Shown: positions 50,952-60,374, counted from the stretch's first letter. The stretch is 64,000 bases of DNA from Suilimivivens aceti (GCF_025567405.1 NZ_JAOQKJ010000002.1:1-64000); one strand, 5' to 3'. Notes: a model not told the origin generated them from the letters alone. Numbers and translations: made by a program.

Positions 50952-51317
50952 TTGAACAAAAGAGAAACGGGAGCGGTTTACGAGGAAAGAGCCGCAGCTT
51001 ATCTGATACAGCAGGGGTTTCAGATACTTGAAAAGAATTTTTACTGCAGACAGGGAGAGATTGACCTTGTTGGTATCCACGGGGAATATCTTGTATTTGT
51101 GGAAGTAAAATACAGAAAGAGCAAAGGAAAGGGACTTCCGGAGGAAGCAGTAACTGCAGCCAAACAGAAAAAGATATGCAGGGCATCTGATTTTTACCGA
51201 AGCAGGAACCGCCACTTTTTCAGATACCAGGTCAGGTATGATGTAGTGGCTATACTTGGAGAAGAAATCAGCTGGTATCAGAACGCATTCCCCTATACAG
51301 GGGCATGTGCCTGGTAG
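50952..51317 (+). CDS. YraN / UPF0102 family nuclease-fold protein
   Basis: A 121-aa protein with the restriction-endonuclease-like core GEIDLVG...VFVEVKYR (acid and Lys residues of the PD-(D/E)xK pattern) and an N-terminal helix (GAVYEERAAAYLIQQGF). The TTG at 50952 with AGGAG at 50942-50946 is the only plausible start. UPF0102 genes often follow rnhB; a role in DNA repair or processing is assumed but unproven. Confidence 0.9.
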   Translation: MNKRETGAVYEERAAAYLIQQGFQILEKNFYCRQGEIDLVGIHGEYLVFVEVKYRKSKGKGLPEEAVTAAKQKKICRASDFYRSRNRHFFRYQVRYDVVAILGEEISWYQNAFPYTGACAW

Positions 51318-51349
51318 ATTAAGACCGGATTCCGGAAAGGGTATAGGTT

Positions 51350-52225
51350 ATGTTATTAGAGGAAGCAGCTTCCTGTTATCCGGTTATAAGGATCGGGGAA
51401 GCGGAGATATTACAGCAGAAAAAATATGGTGAACTGGAATATTTATGTTTTCCGCAGCTTGCAAAAACCGGTATTGCAGACCATCTGTTTACAACAAGAA
51501 TGGGCGGTGTCAGTACCGGCATTTTTTCATCCTTAAATCTCAGTTATACAAGAGGGGATGAAGCGGGAGCTGTAGATGAAAATTTCAGGAGAGTGGCAGC
51601 CATTTTCGATGAGACACCGGACAGGATTGTATGCTCCCATCAGACTCATACGACAAATGTACGGCTGGTAACAGAGGAAGATGCTGGGAAGGGTGTTACA
51701 AGGGAAAGAGAGTTTACGGATGTGGACGGACTGATCACGGATACACCTGGGCTTTTACTTGCCACCTTTTATGCTGACTGCGTGCCGCTGTTTTTTGTGG
51801 ATGTCAGACATAGGGCAATCGGACTTTCCCATTCCGGCTGGCGGGGTACGGTAGAAAGAATGGGGGAAAAGACGCTGCTTGCCATGAAAAATGCTTTTGG
51901 AACAAGACCGGAGGATGTGTATGCTGCCATAGGCCCGTCAATCTGTGCAGACTGTTATGAGGTTGGCTTTGATGTGGCAGAACCCTTCTTAAAGGAATTC
52001 CCGGAGCAGAAGGGAATTGTTCTTCCGGGGAAAAGAGAAGGAAAATACCAGCTTGATCTCTGGAAGGCGAATGAAAAGGTACTTCTGGATGCCGGGATCT
52101 TAAAAGAGCATCTGGAAATTACTGATATCTGTACCTGTCATAATCCGGATTATCTGTTTTCGCACCGGGCAAGCCATGGAAAACGGGGGAATCTGGCTGC
52201 TTTTATGGAATTAAGAAAATCTTAA
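51350..52225 (+). CDS. pgeF: Peptidoglycan editing factor PgeF (YfiH / laccase-domain family)
   Basis: A 291-aa protein of the YfiH family: HLFTTRMGGVSTG, SHQTHTTNV, FYADCVPLFF, LSHSGWRGT and the CTCHNPD segment near the end supply the zinc ligands (His, Cys, His). Relatives remove wrongly placed L-Ser from muropeptides or act on purine nucleosides; both activities are reported for the family. GGAAAGGG precedes the ATG. Confidence 0.9.
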   Translation: MLLEEAASCYPVIRIGEAEILQQKKYGELEYLCFPQLAKTGIADHLFTTRMGGVSTGIFSSLNLSYTRGDEAGAVDENFRRVAAIFDETPDRIVCSHQTHTTNVRLVTEEDAGKGVTREREFTDVDGLITDTPGLLLATFYADCVPLFFVDVRHRAIGLSHSGWRGTVERMGEKTLLAMKNAFGTRPEDVYAAIGPSICADCYEVGFDVAEPFLKEFPEQKGIVLPGKREGKYQLDLWKANEKVLLDAGILKEHLEITDICTCHNPDYLFSHRASHGKRGNLAAFMELRKS

Positions 52226-52252
52226 AGAAATTCCCTGATAATACTTAACAAT

Positions 52253-52276
52253 CCTGTGTTTTACTATAAACACAGG
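52253..52276 (+). promoter_or_regulatory. Inverted repeat with TATAAA upstream of the two-component system
   Basis: CCTGTGTTT/AAACACAGG is a perfect 9-bp palindromic pair with a 6-base loop; TATAAA (52265-52270) overlaps loop and 3' arm. Possible operator/-10, but no matching -35 is at normal spacing. Confidence 0.5.
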
Positions 52277-52314
52277 AAGCAAAAGAAAGCCCTGCGGGGC
52301 ATAAGGAGAAAAAG

Positions 52315-53007
52315 ATGATGAATATTCTTGTCTGCGACGATGACAGGGAGATTGTGGATGCCATTGAAATTTATCTGAACCAGGAAGGATATCGTGTGCT
52401 GAAGGCCTACGACGGAGAGCAGGCTCTTGAGGTACTGAAAACAGAAAGCGTACAGCTTGTGATCATTGATATCATGATGCCAAAGCTGGATGGGATCAGA
52501 GCTACCATTAAAATCCGGGAATCCAACAGTGTGCCGGTTATCTTCCTTTCAGCCAAGTCAGAGGATACTGACAAGATCCTCGGACTGAATGTAGGGGCAG
52601 ATGATTATGTGACTAAGCCCTTTAATCCGCTGGAGCTGGTGGCAAGGGTCAAGTCCAATTTGAGACGGTATACCAGTCTTGGCAGCCTGAATGTGACGAA
52701 TAATGCTCTCTTTGTCGCTGGGGGTCTTTGCATGAATGATGATACCAAGGAAGTAACGGTGGATGGGGAAACGGTGAAGCTGACACCGATCGAGTATAAC
52801 ATTCTGCTGCTTCTTGTAAAAAATCAGGGAAGGGTATTTTCCATTGATCAGATCTATGAAAATATCTGGAATGAAGAAGCAATCGGCGCTGACAATACGG
52901 TTGCGGTACATATCCGGCATATCAGGGAGAAGATCGAGATCAATCCCAAGGAACCACGTTATCTGAAGGTAGTCTGGGGTGTTGGCTATAAGGTGGAAAA
53001 GCAGTAG
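52315..53007 (+). CDS. OmpR-family response regulator
   Basis: A 230-aa regulator: receiver domain (1-~118) with acidic CDDD, phosphoacceptor Asp52 (IIDIMMPKLDG), conserved Thr/Ser and Lys (KPFNPLEL), and a winged-helix DNA-binding domain (about 130-230) ending RYLKVVWGVGYKVEKQ. It is co-encoded with the kinase 28 bases downstream. The ATG at 52315 with AGGAG at 52304-52308 is used; 52318 is possible. An inverted repeat 40 bases upstream suggests autoregulation. Confidence 0.95.
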   Translation: MMNILVCDDDREIVDAIEIYLNQEGYRVLKAYDGEQALEVLKTESVQLVIIDIMMPKLDGIRATIKIRESNSVPVIFLSAKSEDTDKILGLNVGADDYVTKPFNPLELVARVKSNLRRYTSLGSLNVTNNALFVAGGLCMNDDTKEVTVDGETVKLTPIEYNILLLLVKNQGRVFSIDQIYENIWNEEAIGADNTVAVHIRHIREKIEINPKEPRYLKVVWGVGYKVEKQ

Positions 53008-53035
53008 ATCCCCTGCGGCAGAAGAGGGAGTGTAA

Positions 53036-55618
53036 ATGAAAAAAGAAAACGAAGAAAAAAAGGATAAAAAGGTCAGAAAGAAAAAGAAGGGTGCTTTAGG
53101 CACGCTGCATCTTCTTCAGCATATCTGTTTTGCAGGAGCAGCCTGCCTTGCAACGGTGGTGCTTCTTTCTTCCTTTGTTACGGTGGAAGGCAGGAAAGAT
53201 ACAGAAACCTTCTTTTTTGATATGGGGGATACCAATACGGAGTTTGAGGATTCCATGGTATTCAATAAGCTTCTTGGCAGGGATATATCAGATATCATCT
53301 GCTATGGGGCGATCCGTTCGCAGATGGAAACTGACGGGAAGTTTGATCCGAAGAAGGTCATTGATGTAACTGCCTTTGATAACAGGTATTCCGGAATCGC
53401 TGGAGAATATATTACAGCAAGGTATTATCTGGAGGATCTGCTGAAGTGGGCACAGTATGGATTTGAAACAGAAGAAACCTATATGACAGGGGAAGAAGCA
53501 GATCAGTTTCTGAGCCGTACCAGAGAAGTCACTTATGTAGAGGGAAATGTGGATGGTGACAGTTATCTGAATACGGATCTGGAGCAGAAGGTAAGAGTGG
53601 TAGATGTATCCGGCAATGTGCTTTCTGACCCGGAGAATCCAATCCGGGATAATGTGACAGTTAATATACTGAAGAACCGTTATCATACAGTGGATGGTAA
53701 GAATATTGAAGATTACGTTTCTTCCTGGGAGGAATATACAGCTCTCCGGGATCATGTACAGTCAGCCGCGGAGGATCTGCTGATCAACTATAATGAATAT
53801 CTGACCTATCAGGATTATTATGACAGTGGTAACAGCAATTTTGTTTACTTTGTCCGCAGAACCACAGGAGATCAGACTGTTGTCTACAGCAATGAAAATA
53901 TAAAGAATAAAAGCATGGATGCACTGACAGCACAGCTTCAGGAGGAATGCAGCAGGTATCTGATCTATGATCCACAGAATATGTCCTTTATTACTAATAC
54001 CAAGGTACAGGAAAAGACACCGCGTTATGTGTTGAATGGCTATTCGTATGCTTATCCGGATGATACCCAGATCCTGGTTGGCGTGAAAACCGGATATAAG
54101 GAGGCAGACGCGTTTCAGACTGCGAAAAACGCATACAGCCAGTATTCCCCTTATCTGTGGCAGAATCTGATCTGGATTGTACTGCTTGGCGGATTATATC
54201 TCCTGCTTATGGTGGTACTGACTGCAGCAGAAGGAAAAGCAGTCATGCTGGAAAACGGAGAAAAGAAGGTGTTGCTGAAATGGGAGGATAAGATTCCTAC
54301 AGAGATCATGCTGATATTGGCAGTTGTGACAGGAGAGCTTCTTGTGATCCTCGGATATCAGGGAAACAGACTTCTTAAGACAGTGACAGATGAATTTGCA
54401 GAAGGCAGGCCACTGACCTGCGGTCTTGCCCTGTTATATGCTCTGCTTGTAAGCGGTGGTTTTTCCTTCTTCTATTTCAGTCTGGTCAGGAGGATCAAGG
54501 CAGGAACACTGTGGAAAGACAGTCTCCTTGCAGAGCTGGTAAGGATAAGTCGAAGGGCAGGCAGCTATCTGTACGGGCATGCAAATACAACACTACGGGT
54601 GCTGATCCCATCAGGTGTGCTCCTTATGGCAGTACTGATTTCCATACTGATTGCCTACAGAGCAACTGCCGGTACGACGGTGGTGCTCATACTGATGCTT
54701 ATCCTGATTGGTATTTTGGTGATTATTTCTCTGCTGCGTGCAGCGGTTGGCAGGGATAGGATCCTGACAGGGATCAAAAAAATGAATGCAGGGGATATGA
54801 ATTATCAGATTCCGGAGGAAGGGCTTACCGGAGACAATCTGGTTCTTGCCAGGGAGGTGAACCATATTGGAGACGGGATCCGGGAGGCAGTAGCGATCAG
54901 CATGAAGGATGAAAGACTGAAAGCGGATCTGATCACTAATGTATCCCATGATATCAAAACACCGCTGACTTCGATCATCAATTATGTTGACCTGCTGAAG
55001 CGTGAGAATATAGAAGATGAAAAGGTGAAGGAATATATTGCTGTTCTGGATGCCAAATCGCAGCGGCTCAAGCAGCTGACAGATGATCTGGTTGAGGCTT
55101 CCAAGATTTCTTCAGGAAATATTATACTCCATTTTGAAAGGATCGATCTGATCGAATTGCTGCATCAGTCGATCGGGGAATTTTCGGAGAAGTTTGAAGG
55201 CAGAGGGCTGATCCCCGTACTCCGTACCGAAAATGGAAGTGCCTGTATTGAGGCAGATTCCAGAAGGATCTTCAGAGTCATTGAAAATCTGTTTAGCAAT
55301 GTAATCAAGTACGCTCTGCCAGGTACAAGGGTTTATATTGATGTAGAAGATAAGAACAGTGAGAGTGGAACACTGGTACAGGTAGCTGTTAAGAATATTT
55401 CAGAAAACCCGGTATCTGTCAGTGGGGATGAATTGACAGAACGCTTTATACGCGGAGATGAATCGAGGACTACAGAAGGAAGCGGACTTGGACTCTCGAT
55501 TGCGAAGAATCTGACGGTTGCCATGAATGGACAGCTGAATGTGAAGGTAGATGGTGATCTGTTCAAGGTGATACTGCAGTTCCCGAAGCTGGAAGAGCAG
55601 AAGGAGACAGAACAATAA
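53036..55618 (+). CDS. Sensor histidine kinase with large extracellular domain and multiple helices
   Basis: The 860-aa kinase has a basic cytoplasmic start, one helix (about 26-48), a ~330-residue external domain of no family I know, then five further helices (about 378-398, 423-442, 457-480, 518-540, 545-567), HAMP-like linker, HisKA with His638 (NVSHDIKTPLT) and HATPase_c (ENLFSNVIKYA, GSGLGLSIAKN). It is two to three times larger than typical OmpR-linked kinases. It partners the regulator just upstream. The signal is unknown; an envelope or peptide stress signal is plausible. Confidence 0.93.
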   Translation: MKKENEEKKDKKVRKKKKGALGTLHLLQHICFAGAACLATVVLLSSFVTVEGRKDTETFFFDMGDTNTEFEDSMVFNKLLGRDISDIICYGAIRSQMETDGKFDPKKVIDVTAFDNRYSGIAGEYITARYYLEDLLKWAQYGFETEETYMTGEEADQFLSRTREVTYVEGNVDGDSYLNTDLEQKVRVVDVSGNVLSDPENPIRDNVTVNILKNRYHTVDGKNIEDYVSSWEEYTALRDHVQSAAEDLLINYNEYLTYQDYYDSGNSNFVYFVRRTTGDQTVVYSNENIKNKSMDALTAQLQEECSRYLIYDPQNMSFITNTKVQEKTPRYVLNGYSYAYPDDTQILVGVKTGYKEADAFQTAKNAYSQYSPYLWQNLIWIVLLGGLYLLLMVVLTAAEGKAVMLENGEKKVLLKWEDKIPTEIMLILAVVTGELLVILGYQGNRLLKTVTDEFAEGRPLTCGLALLYALLVSGGFSFFYFSLVRRIKAGTLWKDSLLAELVRISRRAGSYLYGHANTTLRVLIPSGVLLMAVLISILIAYRATAGTTVVLILMLILIGILVIISLLRAAVGRDRILTGIKKMNAGDMNYQIPEEGLTGDNLVLAREVNHIGDGIREAVAISMKDERLKADLITNVSHDIKTPLTSIINYVDLLKRENIEDEKVKEYIAVLDAKSQRLKQLTDDLVEASKISSGNIILHFERIDLIELLHQSIGEFSEKFEGRGLIPVLRTENGSACIEADSRRIFRVIENLFSNVIKYALPGTRVYIDVEDKNSESGTLVQVAVKNISENPVSVSGDELTERFIRGDESRTTEGSGLGLSIAKNLTVAMNGQLNVKVDGDLFKVILQFPKLEEQKETEQ

Positions 55619-55633
55619 CTGGAAACAAAAGAA

Positions 55634-55670
55634 AAGGACGGACTCCGAAAGGAACCCGTCCTTGGTTTTT
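55634..55670. terminator. Bidirectional terminator between the kinase gene and prs
   Basis: AAGGACGG/CCGTCCTT (55634-55641 with 55656-55663) with an inner TCC-GAAA-GGA stem. It is followed by T5 on + and a TTTTCTTTT run on the minus strand, serving both convergent genes. Confidence 0.85.
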
Positions 55671-55679
55671 ATAGTATTT

Positions 55680-56876
55680 TTACAGATGATGCTGACTTAA
55701 ATCTTCCCGGCGGTTATAGGCATCCAGGATCTGATGGATCTTTTCTGTGGATGTATAAACGTTCGACATGGATGAGTCATGGTTCATAAAGTCAACAATA
55801 GAGGCAATCAGCTTACTCATATCAGCTTCTACATAGTAAGGCCTTTCTTTTAGTTCAGGAAGCTGGTAGGTAAGGTTTGTGGTAACGATCTTGTCAAAAT
55901 AGCACTTTTCATAGGCTTCATCGAATTTTGCGAGCCCATCGGTAAACAGACCAAAGGTTGCACAGATGAAAACACGGTTTGCATTCATTTCCTTAAGCTG
56001 TCTTGCGGTATCGATCATGCTGCCTCCGGAAGAGATCATATCATCCATAATGATGACATCCTTACCGTCAATATTGTCACCAAGGAATTCGTGGGCAACG
56101 ATCGGGTTCTTGCCATTGACAATTTTAGAATAGTCCCTGCGCTTGTAGAACATGCCGGTATCGACACCAAGAACATTGGCGAAGTAAACCGCTCTGTCAA
56201 GTGCCCCTTCATCTGGACTGATGACGATCAGATGATCCTTGTCAATGATCAGATCTTCTTTGGCACGAAGCAGAGCTTTTATGAACTGAACCGGAGGGGT
56301 GATATTGTCGAAGCCCCGTAAGGGCTCTGCATTCTGCACACGGGGGTCGTGTGCATCGAAGGTAATGAAGTTGTTGACACCCATATTGGCGAGCTCTTCG
56401 ATGGCGTAAGCACAGTCAAGGGATTCCCGTCCGCTGCGCTTATGCTGCCTGCCTTCATAAAGGAAGGGCATGATGACATTAACACGGTGTGCCTTACCGT
56501 TTACAGCGGCGATCACTCGTTTTAAGTCCTGATAATGGTCATCGGGGGATTTGTAATTGGTATAGCCGTTCATGGTATAGGAAATACTGTGGTTACATAC
56601 ATCAACAAGAATAAAGAGATCTTTACCTCTGACGGATTCAGAGATGACAGCCTTGGCTTCTCCGGTACCGAAACGATAGCAGGTGGAGTCAACAATGTAA
56701 TTGTCGGATACATAGCCTTCAAAGGCGGGATCATTTTTGGCAATATTCTTAATGTCTCTGCGGAAACCTACAAGATAGTTGTTGATCTGATTGCCGAGTC
56801 TGGCGGCAGAATCCAGCACGATAAGCTTTAAGGGAGCAACAGGAATGGCTGCTTCCAGTTCATGTAAATTAGGCAT
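55680..56876 (-). CDS. prs: Divergent, elongated ribose-phosphate pyrophosphokinase
   Basis: The 398-aa protein keeps the C-terminal PRPP loop DDMISSGGSMIDTA and the KRR catalytic segment (YKRRDYSK), so it should make PRPP from ribose 5-phosphate and ATP. It is ~80 residues longer than usual Prs (310-320), and its N-terminal half is diverged: RQHKRSG replaces RQDRK, and FDAHDPRVQNAE replaces the DLHAxQIQGFF motif. The ATG at 56876 has GGAGGG upstream on the minus strand; an upstream in-frame ATG (56915) lacks a site. Divergent paralogues of this size occur in Clostridia; whether another canonical prs exists in the genome is not visible. Confidence 0.85.
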   Translation of the reverse strand: MPNLHELEAAIPVAPLKLIVLDSAARLGNQINNYLVGFRRDIKNIAKNDPAFEGYVSDNYIVDSTCYRFGTGEAKAVISESVRGKDLFILVDVCNHSISYTMNGYTNYKSPDDHYQDLKRVIAAVNGKAHRVNVIMPFLYEGRQHKRSGRESLDCAYAIEELANMGVNNFITFDAHDPRVQNAEPLRGFDNITPPVQFIKALLRAKEDLIIDKDHLIVISPDEGALDRAVYFANVLGVDTGMFYKRRDYSKIVNGKNPIVAHEFLGDNIDGKDVIIMDDMISSGGSMIDTARQLKEMNANRVFICATFGLFTDGLAKFDEAYEKCYFDKIVTTNLTYQLPELKERPYYVEADMSKLIASIVDFMNHDSSMSNVYTSTEKIHQILDAYNRREDLSQHHL

Positions 56877-56919
56877 GATAACCCTCCAGCGTGAAAAAAT
56901 ATGATAAAACTTCATTTAA

Positions 56920-56948
56920 TTTATATCATTCTGCTAGTGACACGTCAA
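56920..56948 (-). promoter_or_regulatory. Promoter of prs (minus strand)
   Basis: On the minus strand, TTGACG (56943-56948), 17 bases and TATAAA (56920-56925). It abuts the + strand promoter back to back. Confidence 0.75.
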
Positions 56949-56965
56949 GAAATTTATAATAGAAT
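56937..56965 (+). promoter_or_regulatory. Promoter of the DUF512 gene
   Basis: GTGACA (56937-56942), 17 bases and TAGAAT (56960-56965). The -35 boxes of this and the prs promoter are adjacent. Confidence 0.6.
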
Positions 56966-56988
56966 AAGAGATAGCGGAGTAAAATAAC

Positions 56989-58329
56989 ATGAACAAAAGT
57001 AAGGGACATTTGATCAAAAAGATCCTTCCGGGAAGTATCGCAGAGGAATTTGAACTGGCACCGGGAGACAGGCTGATCTCAATAAACGGGCATGAGATCG
57101 AGGATATTTTTGATTACCAGTTTTATGCAGAAGATACTTATATAGAAATATTAATAGAGAAACCAGACGGAGAACAGTGGATCCTGGAGGTAGACAAGGA
57201 AGAGGACGAGGATCTTGGAATCGAATTTGATAATGGTCTGATGGATGAATACAGATCATGCCATAATAAATGTATTTTCTGCTTCATTGACCAGATGCCG
57301 AAGGGAATGCGGGACACCCTGTATTTTAAGGATGATGATTCCCGTCTGTCTTTTCTGCAGGGAAATTATGTGACTCTGACGAATATGTCTGACCATGACC
57401 TTGACAGGATCATCCAGTATCACCTTTCACCCATCAATATTTCCTTTCAGACCATGAATCCGGAGCTGAGATGTAAAATGTTGAATAACAGATTTGCCGG
57501 AGAAGCACTTAAAAAGGTTGACAGATTAAATGAAGCAGGAATTGAGATGAATGGTCAGATCGTACTGTGTAAGGGAGTCAACGACGGAGAAGAACTGGCA
57601 TTCAGCATCCGTGAGATGATGAGATATATTCCCAATCTGCAGAGTGTATCTGTGGTGCCGGTCGGGCTTTCAAAATACAGAGACGGACTGTTTCCACTGG
57701 AACCGTTCACAAGGGAGGATGCCAGAGAGGTACTTTCTACGATCCATCATTACCAGAATGAGAGCTATCAGAAATATGGAAATCATTTTATCCATGCCAG
57801 TGATGAATGGTATATTCTGGCAGGAGAAGAACTGCCACAGGAAGAAAATTATGACGGCTATCTGCAGCTTGAAAATGGTGTAGGCATGATGAGGCTTCTG
57901 CTTAATGAGTTTGAAGAAGCAGTGAAGGAACTGCAGGAGAAGATCAGTGCAGGTACCCTGGATTTTTCATCAAGGGAAATATCTATGGCAACAGCCAGAC
58001 TGGCATATCCCTTTATCCGTGATATGGCAGCACGTATGATGGAGATGGTTCCCGGACTTATGATCCATGTCTATGAGATCAGAAATGATTTCTTCGGAGA
58101 GATGATCACAGTATCCGGACTTCTGACAGGACAGGATCTGATCGCCCAGCTTACCGGCAAGGAACTGGGAGAAGCCCTGTATCTGCCACAGAATGTCTTA
58201 AGGAGCGGCGAAGAGGTGTTCCTGGATGACGTAACTGTTACAGAGATGGAAAAGGCTTTACAAGTGAAGGTAGATATTATAAAATCAAGCGGACGTGATT
58301 TTGTAAATGCAGTGCTTGACAGAGCATAA
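56989..58329 (+). CDS. PDZ-like / radical-SAM-like DUF512 protein
   Basis: The 446-aa protein starts with a PDZ-like domain (about 5-70; ILPGSIAEEFELAPGDRLISING-like strand), then a Cys cluster C91-x3-C95-x2-C98 typical of radical SAM [4Fe-4S] binding, then a TIM-like segment and the C-terminal DUF512 domain. The family is widespread in anaerobic Firmicutes with no assigned reaction. It sits 17 bases before der and shares a divergent promoter region with prs, a context suggesting a role in ribosome assembly or envelope/nucleotide metabolism. I recognise the family but not a function. Confidence 0.85.
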   Translation: MNKSKGHLIKKILPGSIAEEFELAPGDRLISINGHEIEDIFDYQFYAEDTYIEILIEKPDGEQWILEVDKEEDEDLGIEFDNGLMDEYRSCHNKCIFCFIDQMPKGMRDTLYFKDDDSRLSFLQGNYVTLTNMSDHDLDRIIQYHLSPINISFQTMNPELRCKMLNNRFAGEALKKVDRLNEAGIEMNGQIVLCKGVNDGEELAFSIREMMRYIPNLQSVSVVPVGLSKYRDGLFPLEPFTREDAREVLSTIHHYQNESYQKYGNHFIHASDEWYILAGEELPQEENYDGYLQLENGVGMMRLLLNEFEEAVKELQEKISAGTLDFSSREISMATARLAYPFIRDMAARMMEMVPGLMIHVYEIRNDFFGEMITVSGLLTGQDLIAQLTGKELGEALYLPQNVLRSGEEVFLDDVTVTEMEKALQVKVDIIKSSGRDFVNAVLDRA

Positions 58330-58346
58330 AATAATGGAGGTACTAC

Positions 58347-59684
58347 ATGAGTAAAAGAAAGGGAAAGCCTGTTGTGGCAGTAGTAGGCAGACCTAATGTG
58401 GGTAAATCGACCCTGTTCAATATGCTGGCAGGGCAGAGAATATCAATCGTAAAAGATACACCGGGAATCACAAGAGACAGGATCTATGCCGATGTCAGCT
58501 GGCTTGACCGTTCCTTTACCCTGATCGATACCGGTGGTATCGAACCGGACAGCAGTGATGTGATCCTGTCCCAGATGAGGGAGCAGGCTGAGATTGCTAT
58601 CAACACAGCAGATGTGATTCTGTTTATGGTTGACGTGAAGCAGGGACTTGTGGATTCAGATGCCAAGGTGGCAGATATGCTGCGACGTTCCCGCAAGCCG
58701 GTGGTGCTTGTGGTAAATAAGGTAGATAACTTTGAAAAGTATATGGCAGATGTCTATGAATTCTATAACCTTGGGATCGGGGAGCCGATTCCTATATCGG
58801 CAGCCAATCAGATGGGAATTGGTGATATGCTGGACGAGGTTATCAAGTATTTTGATGAGGACAGTACAGAAGAGGAAGAGGATGACAGGATACGTGTGGC
58901 CATTGTTGGAAAGCCAAATGTAGGAAAATCTTCCCTGATCAACAGACTGCTTGGGGAGAACAGGCTGATCGTATCTGACATTGCCGGTACGACAAGAGAT
59001 GCGGTAGATACACCGGTCACTCACAATGGTAAGGATTATGTGTTTATTGATACAGCGGGGCTGCGCCGGAAAAACAAGATCAAGGAAGAGCTGGAGCATT
59101 TCATGATCCTGCGTACAGTCAGCGCCGTAGAACGTGCAGATATTGTTGTACTTGTAATTGATGCAGTCGAAGGTGTAACTGAACAGGATGCCAAGATCGC
59201 AGGAATTGCCCACGACAGAGGCAAGGCGACGATCATTGCTGTGAATAAGTGGGATGCTATTGAGAAGACAGAAAAGACGGTAAGAGAATATGAAAGCAGG
59301 ATACGTGAGGTACTGTCCTTTATGCCTTATGCCAAGATCACCTTTATTTCTGCCAAGAGCGGGCAGCGTCTGGTGAAGCTGTATGACCTGATCGATACGG
59401 TCGCAGAGAATCATGCCATGAGAGTTGCGACCGGTGTACTGAATGAGATCATGGCAGAAGCCGTTGCCATGCAGCAGCCTCCTTCAGACAAGGGAAGAAG
59501 ACTCAAGCTTTTCTATATTACACAGGCGTCTGTGAAGCCGCCTACCTTTGTTATTTTTGTGAATGATAAGAACCTGATGCATTTTTCTTATACCAGATAT
59601 ATTGAAAATAAGATCAGGGAGGCCTTTGATTTCCAGGGGACACCTTTGAAATTCATTATAAGAGAAAGAAAGGAAAACAAGTAA
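58347..59684 (+). CDS. der: Ribosome-associated GTPase Der (EngA)
   Basis: A 445-aa protein with two tandem GTPase domains (G1 GRPNVGKSTLFN and GKPNVGKSSLIN; G3 DTGGI and DTAGL; G4 NKVD and NKWD) and a C-terminal KH-like domain (about 355-445). It is essential for 50S subunit assembly. GGAGG is 11 bases upstream. plsY follows with a 1-base gap. Confidence 0.98.
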   Translation: MSKRKGKPVVAVVGRPNVGKSTLFNMLAGQRISIVKDTPGITRDRIYADVSWLDRSFTLIDTGGIEPDSSDVILSQMREQAEIAINTADVILFMVDVKQGLVDSDAKVADMLRRSRKPVVLVVNKVDNFEKYMADVYEFYNLGIGEPIPISAANQMGIGDMLDEVIKYFDEDSTEEEEDDRIRVAIVGKPNVGKSSLINRLLGENRLIVSDIAGTTRDAVDTPVTHNGKDYVFIDTAGLRRKNKIKEELEHFMILRTVSAVERADIVVLVIDAVEGVTEQDAKIAGIAHDRGKATIIAVNKWDAIEKTEKTVREYESRIREVLSFMPYAKITFISAKSGQRLVKLYDLIDTVAENHAMRVATGVLNEIMAEAVAMQQPPSDKGRRLKLFYITQASVKPPTFVIFVNDKNLMHFSYTRYIENKIREAFDFQGTPLKFIIRERKENK

Positions 59685-59685
59685 A

Positions 59686-60342
59686 GTGGAACGTCTGTAT
59701 TGTATTTTGATCGGCTATGTATTTGGTCTGTTCCAGACAGCCTTTATATATGGAAAGCTGCATGGGATCGACATCAGAAACTATGGAAGCGGAAATGCAG
59801 GAACCACCAATACCTTACGTGTATTTGGTACAAAGGCAGGGCTGCTTGTTCTGTTTGGTGACATAATAAAAACCATTCTGGCGGTTGTACTGTGTGGTGC
59901 CCTGTTTGGCAAGGCACATCCGGAGGAGCTGTATCTGCTTAAGCTGTATGCGGCAACTGGAGCGATCCTTGGACATAATTTCCCTTTTTATCTTCATTTT
60001 AAAGGAGGTAAGGGAATCGCAGCAACGGCAGGCCTGGTACTTTCCTTCCATCCGACCTTTATTCCTGTAGGTGTGGTTCTGTTTTTTGGTGCATTTTTGC
60101 TGACGCATTATGTTTCCCTTGGATCACTGCTGGTCTATGCAGGTATTATGATCCAGATGGTAGTAAGCGGACAGATGGGACTGTTCCATACATCGCAGGG
60201 GATACTGAATGAAATGTATATCATCACAGCGTTTCTTACGATCATGGCTTATTATAAGCATAGAGAGAATATTAAGCGTCTTCTTAAGGGAGAGGAAAGA
60301 AAGACTTATCTGACGAAGAAGAATAAAGAAGCGATCAAATAG
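59686..60342 (+). CDS. plsY: Glycerol-3-phosphate acyltransferase PlsY
   Basis: A 218-aa integral membrane enzyme that transfers an acyl group from acyl-phosphate (made by PlsX) to glycerol 3-phosphate. The motifs GSGNAGTTNTLR, HNFPFYLHFKGGKGIAATAG and about five helices match the family. The GTG at 59686 follows the der stop directly. gpsA, which makes glycerol 3-phosphate, is the next gene, so the operon couples substrate supply and use. Confidence 0.96.
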   Translation: MERLYCILIGYVFGLFQTAFIYGKLHGIDIRNYGSGNAGTTNTLRVFGTKAGLLVLFGDIIKTILAVVLCGALFGKAHPEELYLLKLYAATGAILGHNFPFYLHFKGGKGIAATAGLVLSFHPTFIPVGVVLFFGAFLLTHYVSLGSLLVYAGIMIQMVVSGQMGLFHTSQGILNEMYIITAFLTIMAYYKHRENIKRLLKGEERKTYLTKKNKEAIK

Positions 60343-60374
60343 TTTATTACATAGAAAGGGTAGGAACCGGAGAT

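Noticed and set aside
52262..52270. TATAAA as a firm promoter of the two-component system
   Set aside because: The best -35 (TTAACA, 52245) is only 14 bases away; reported only as a possible regulatory repeat.
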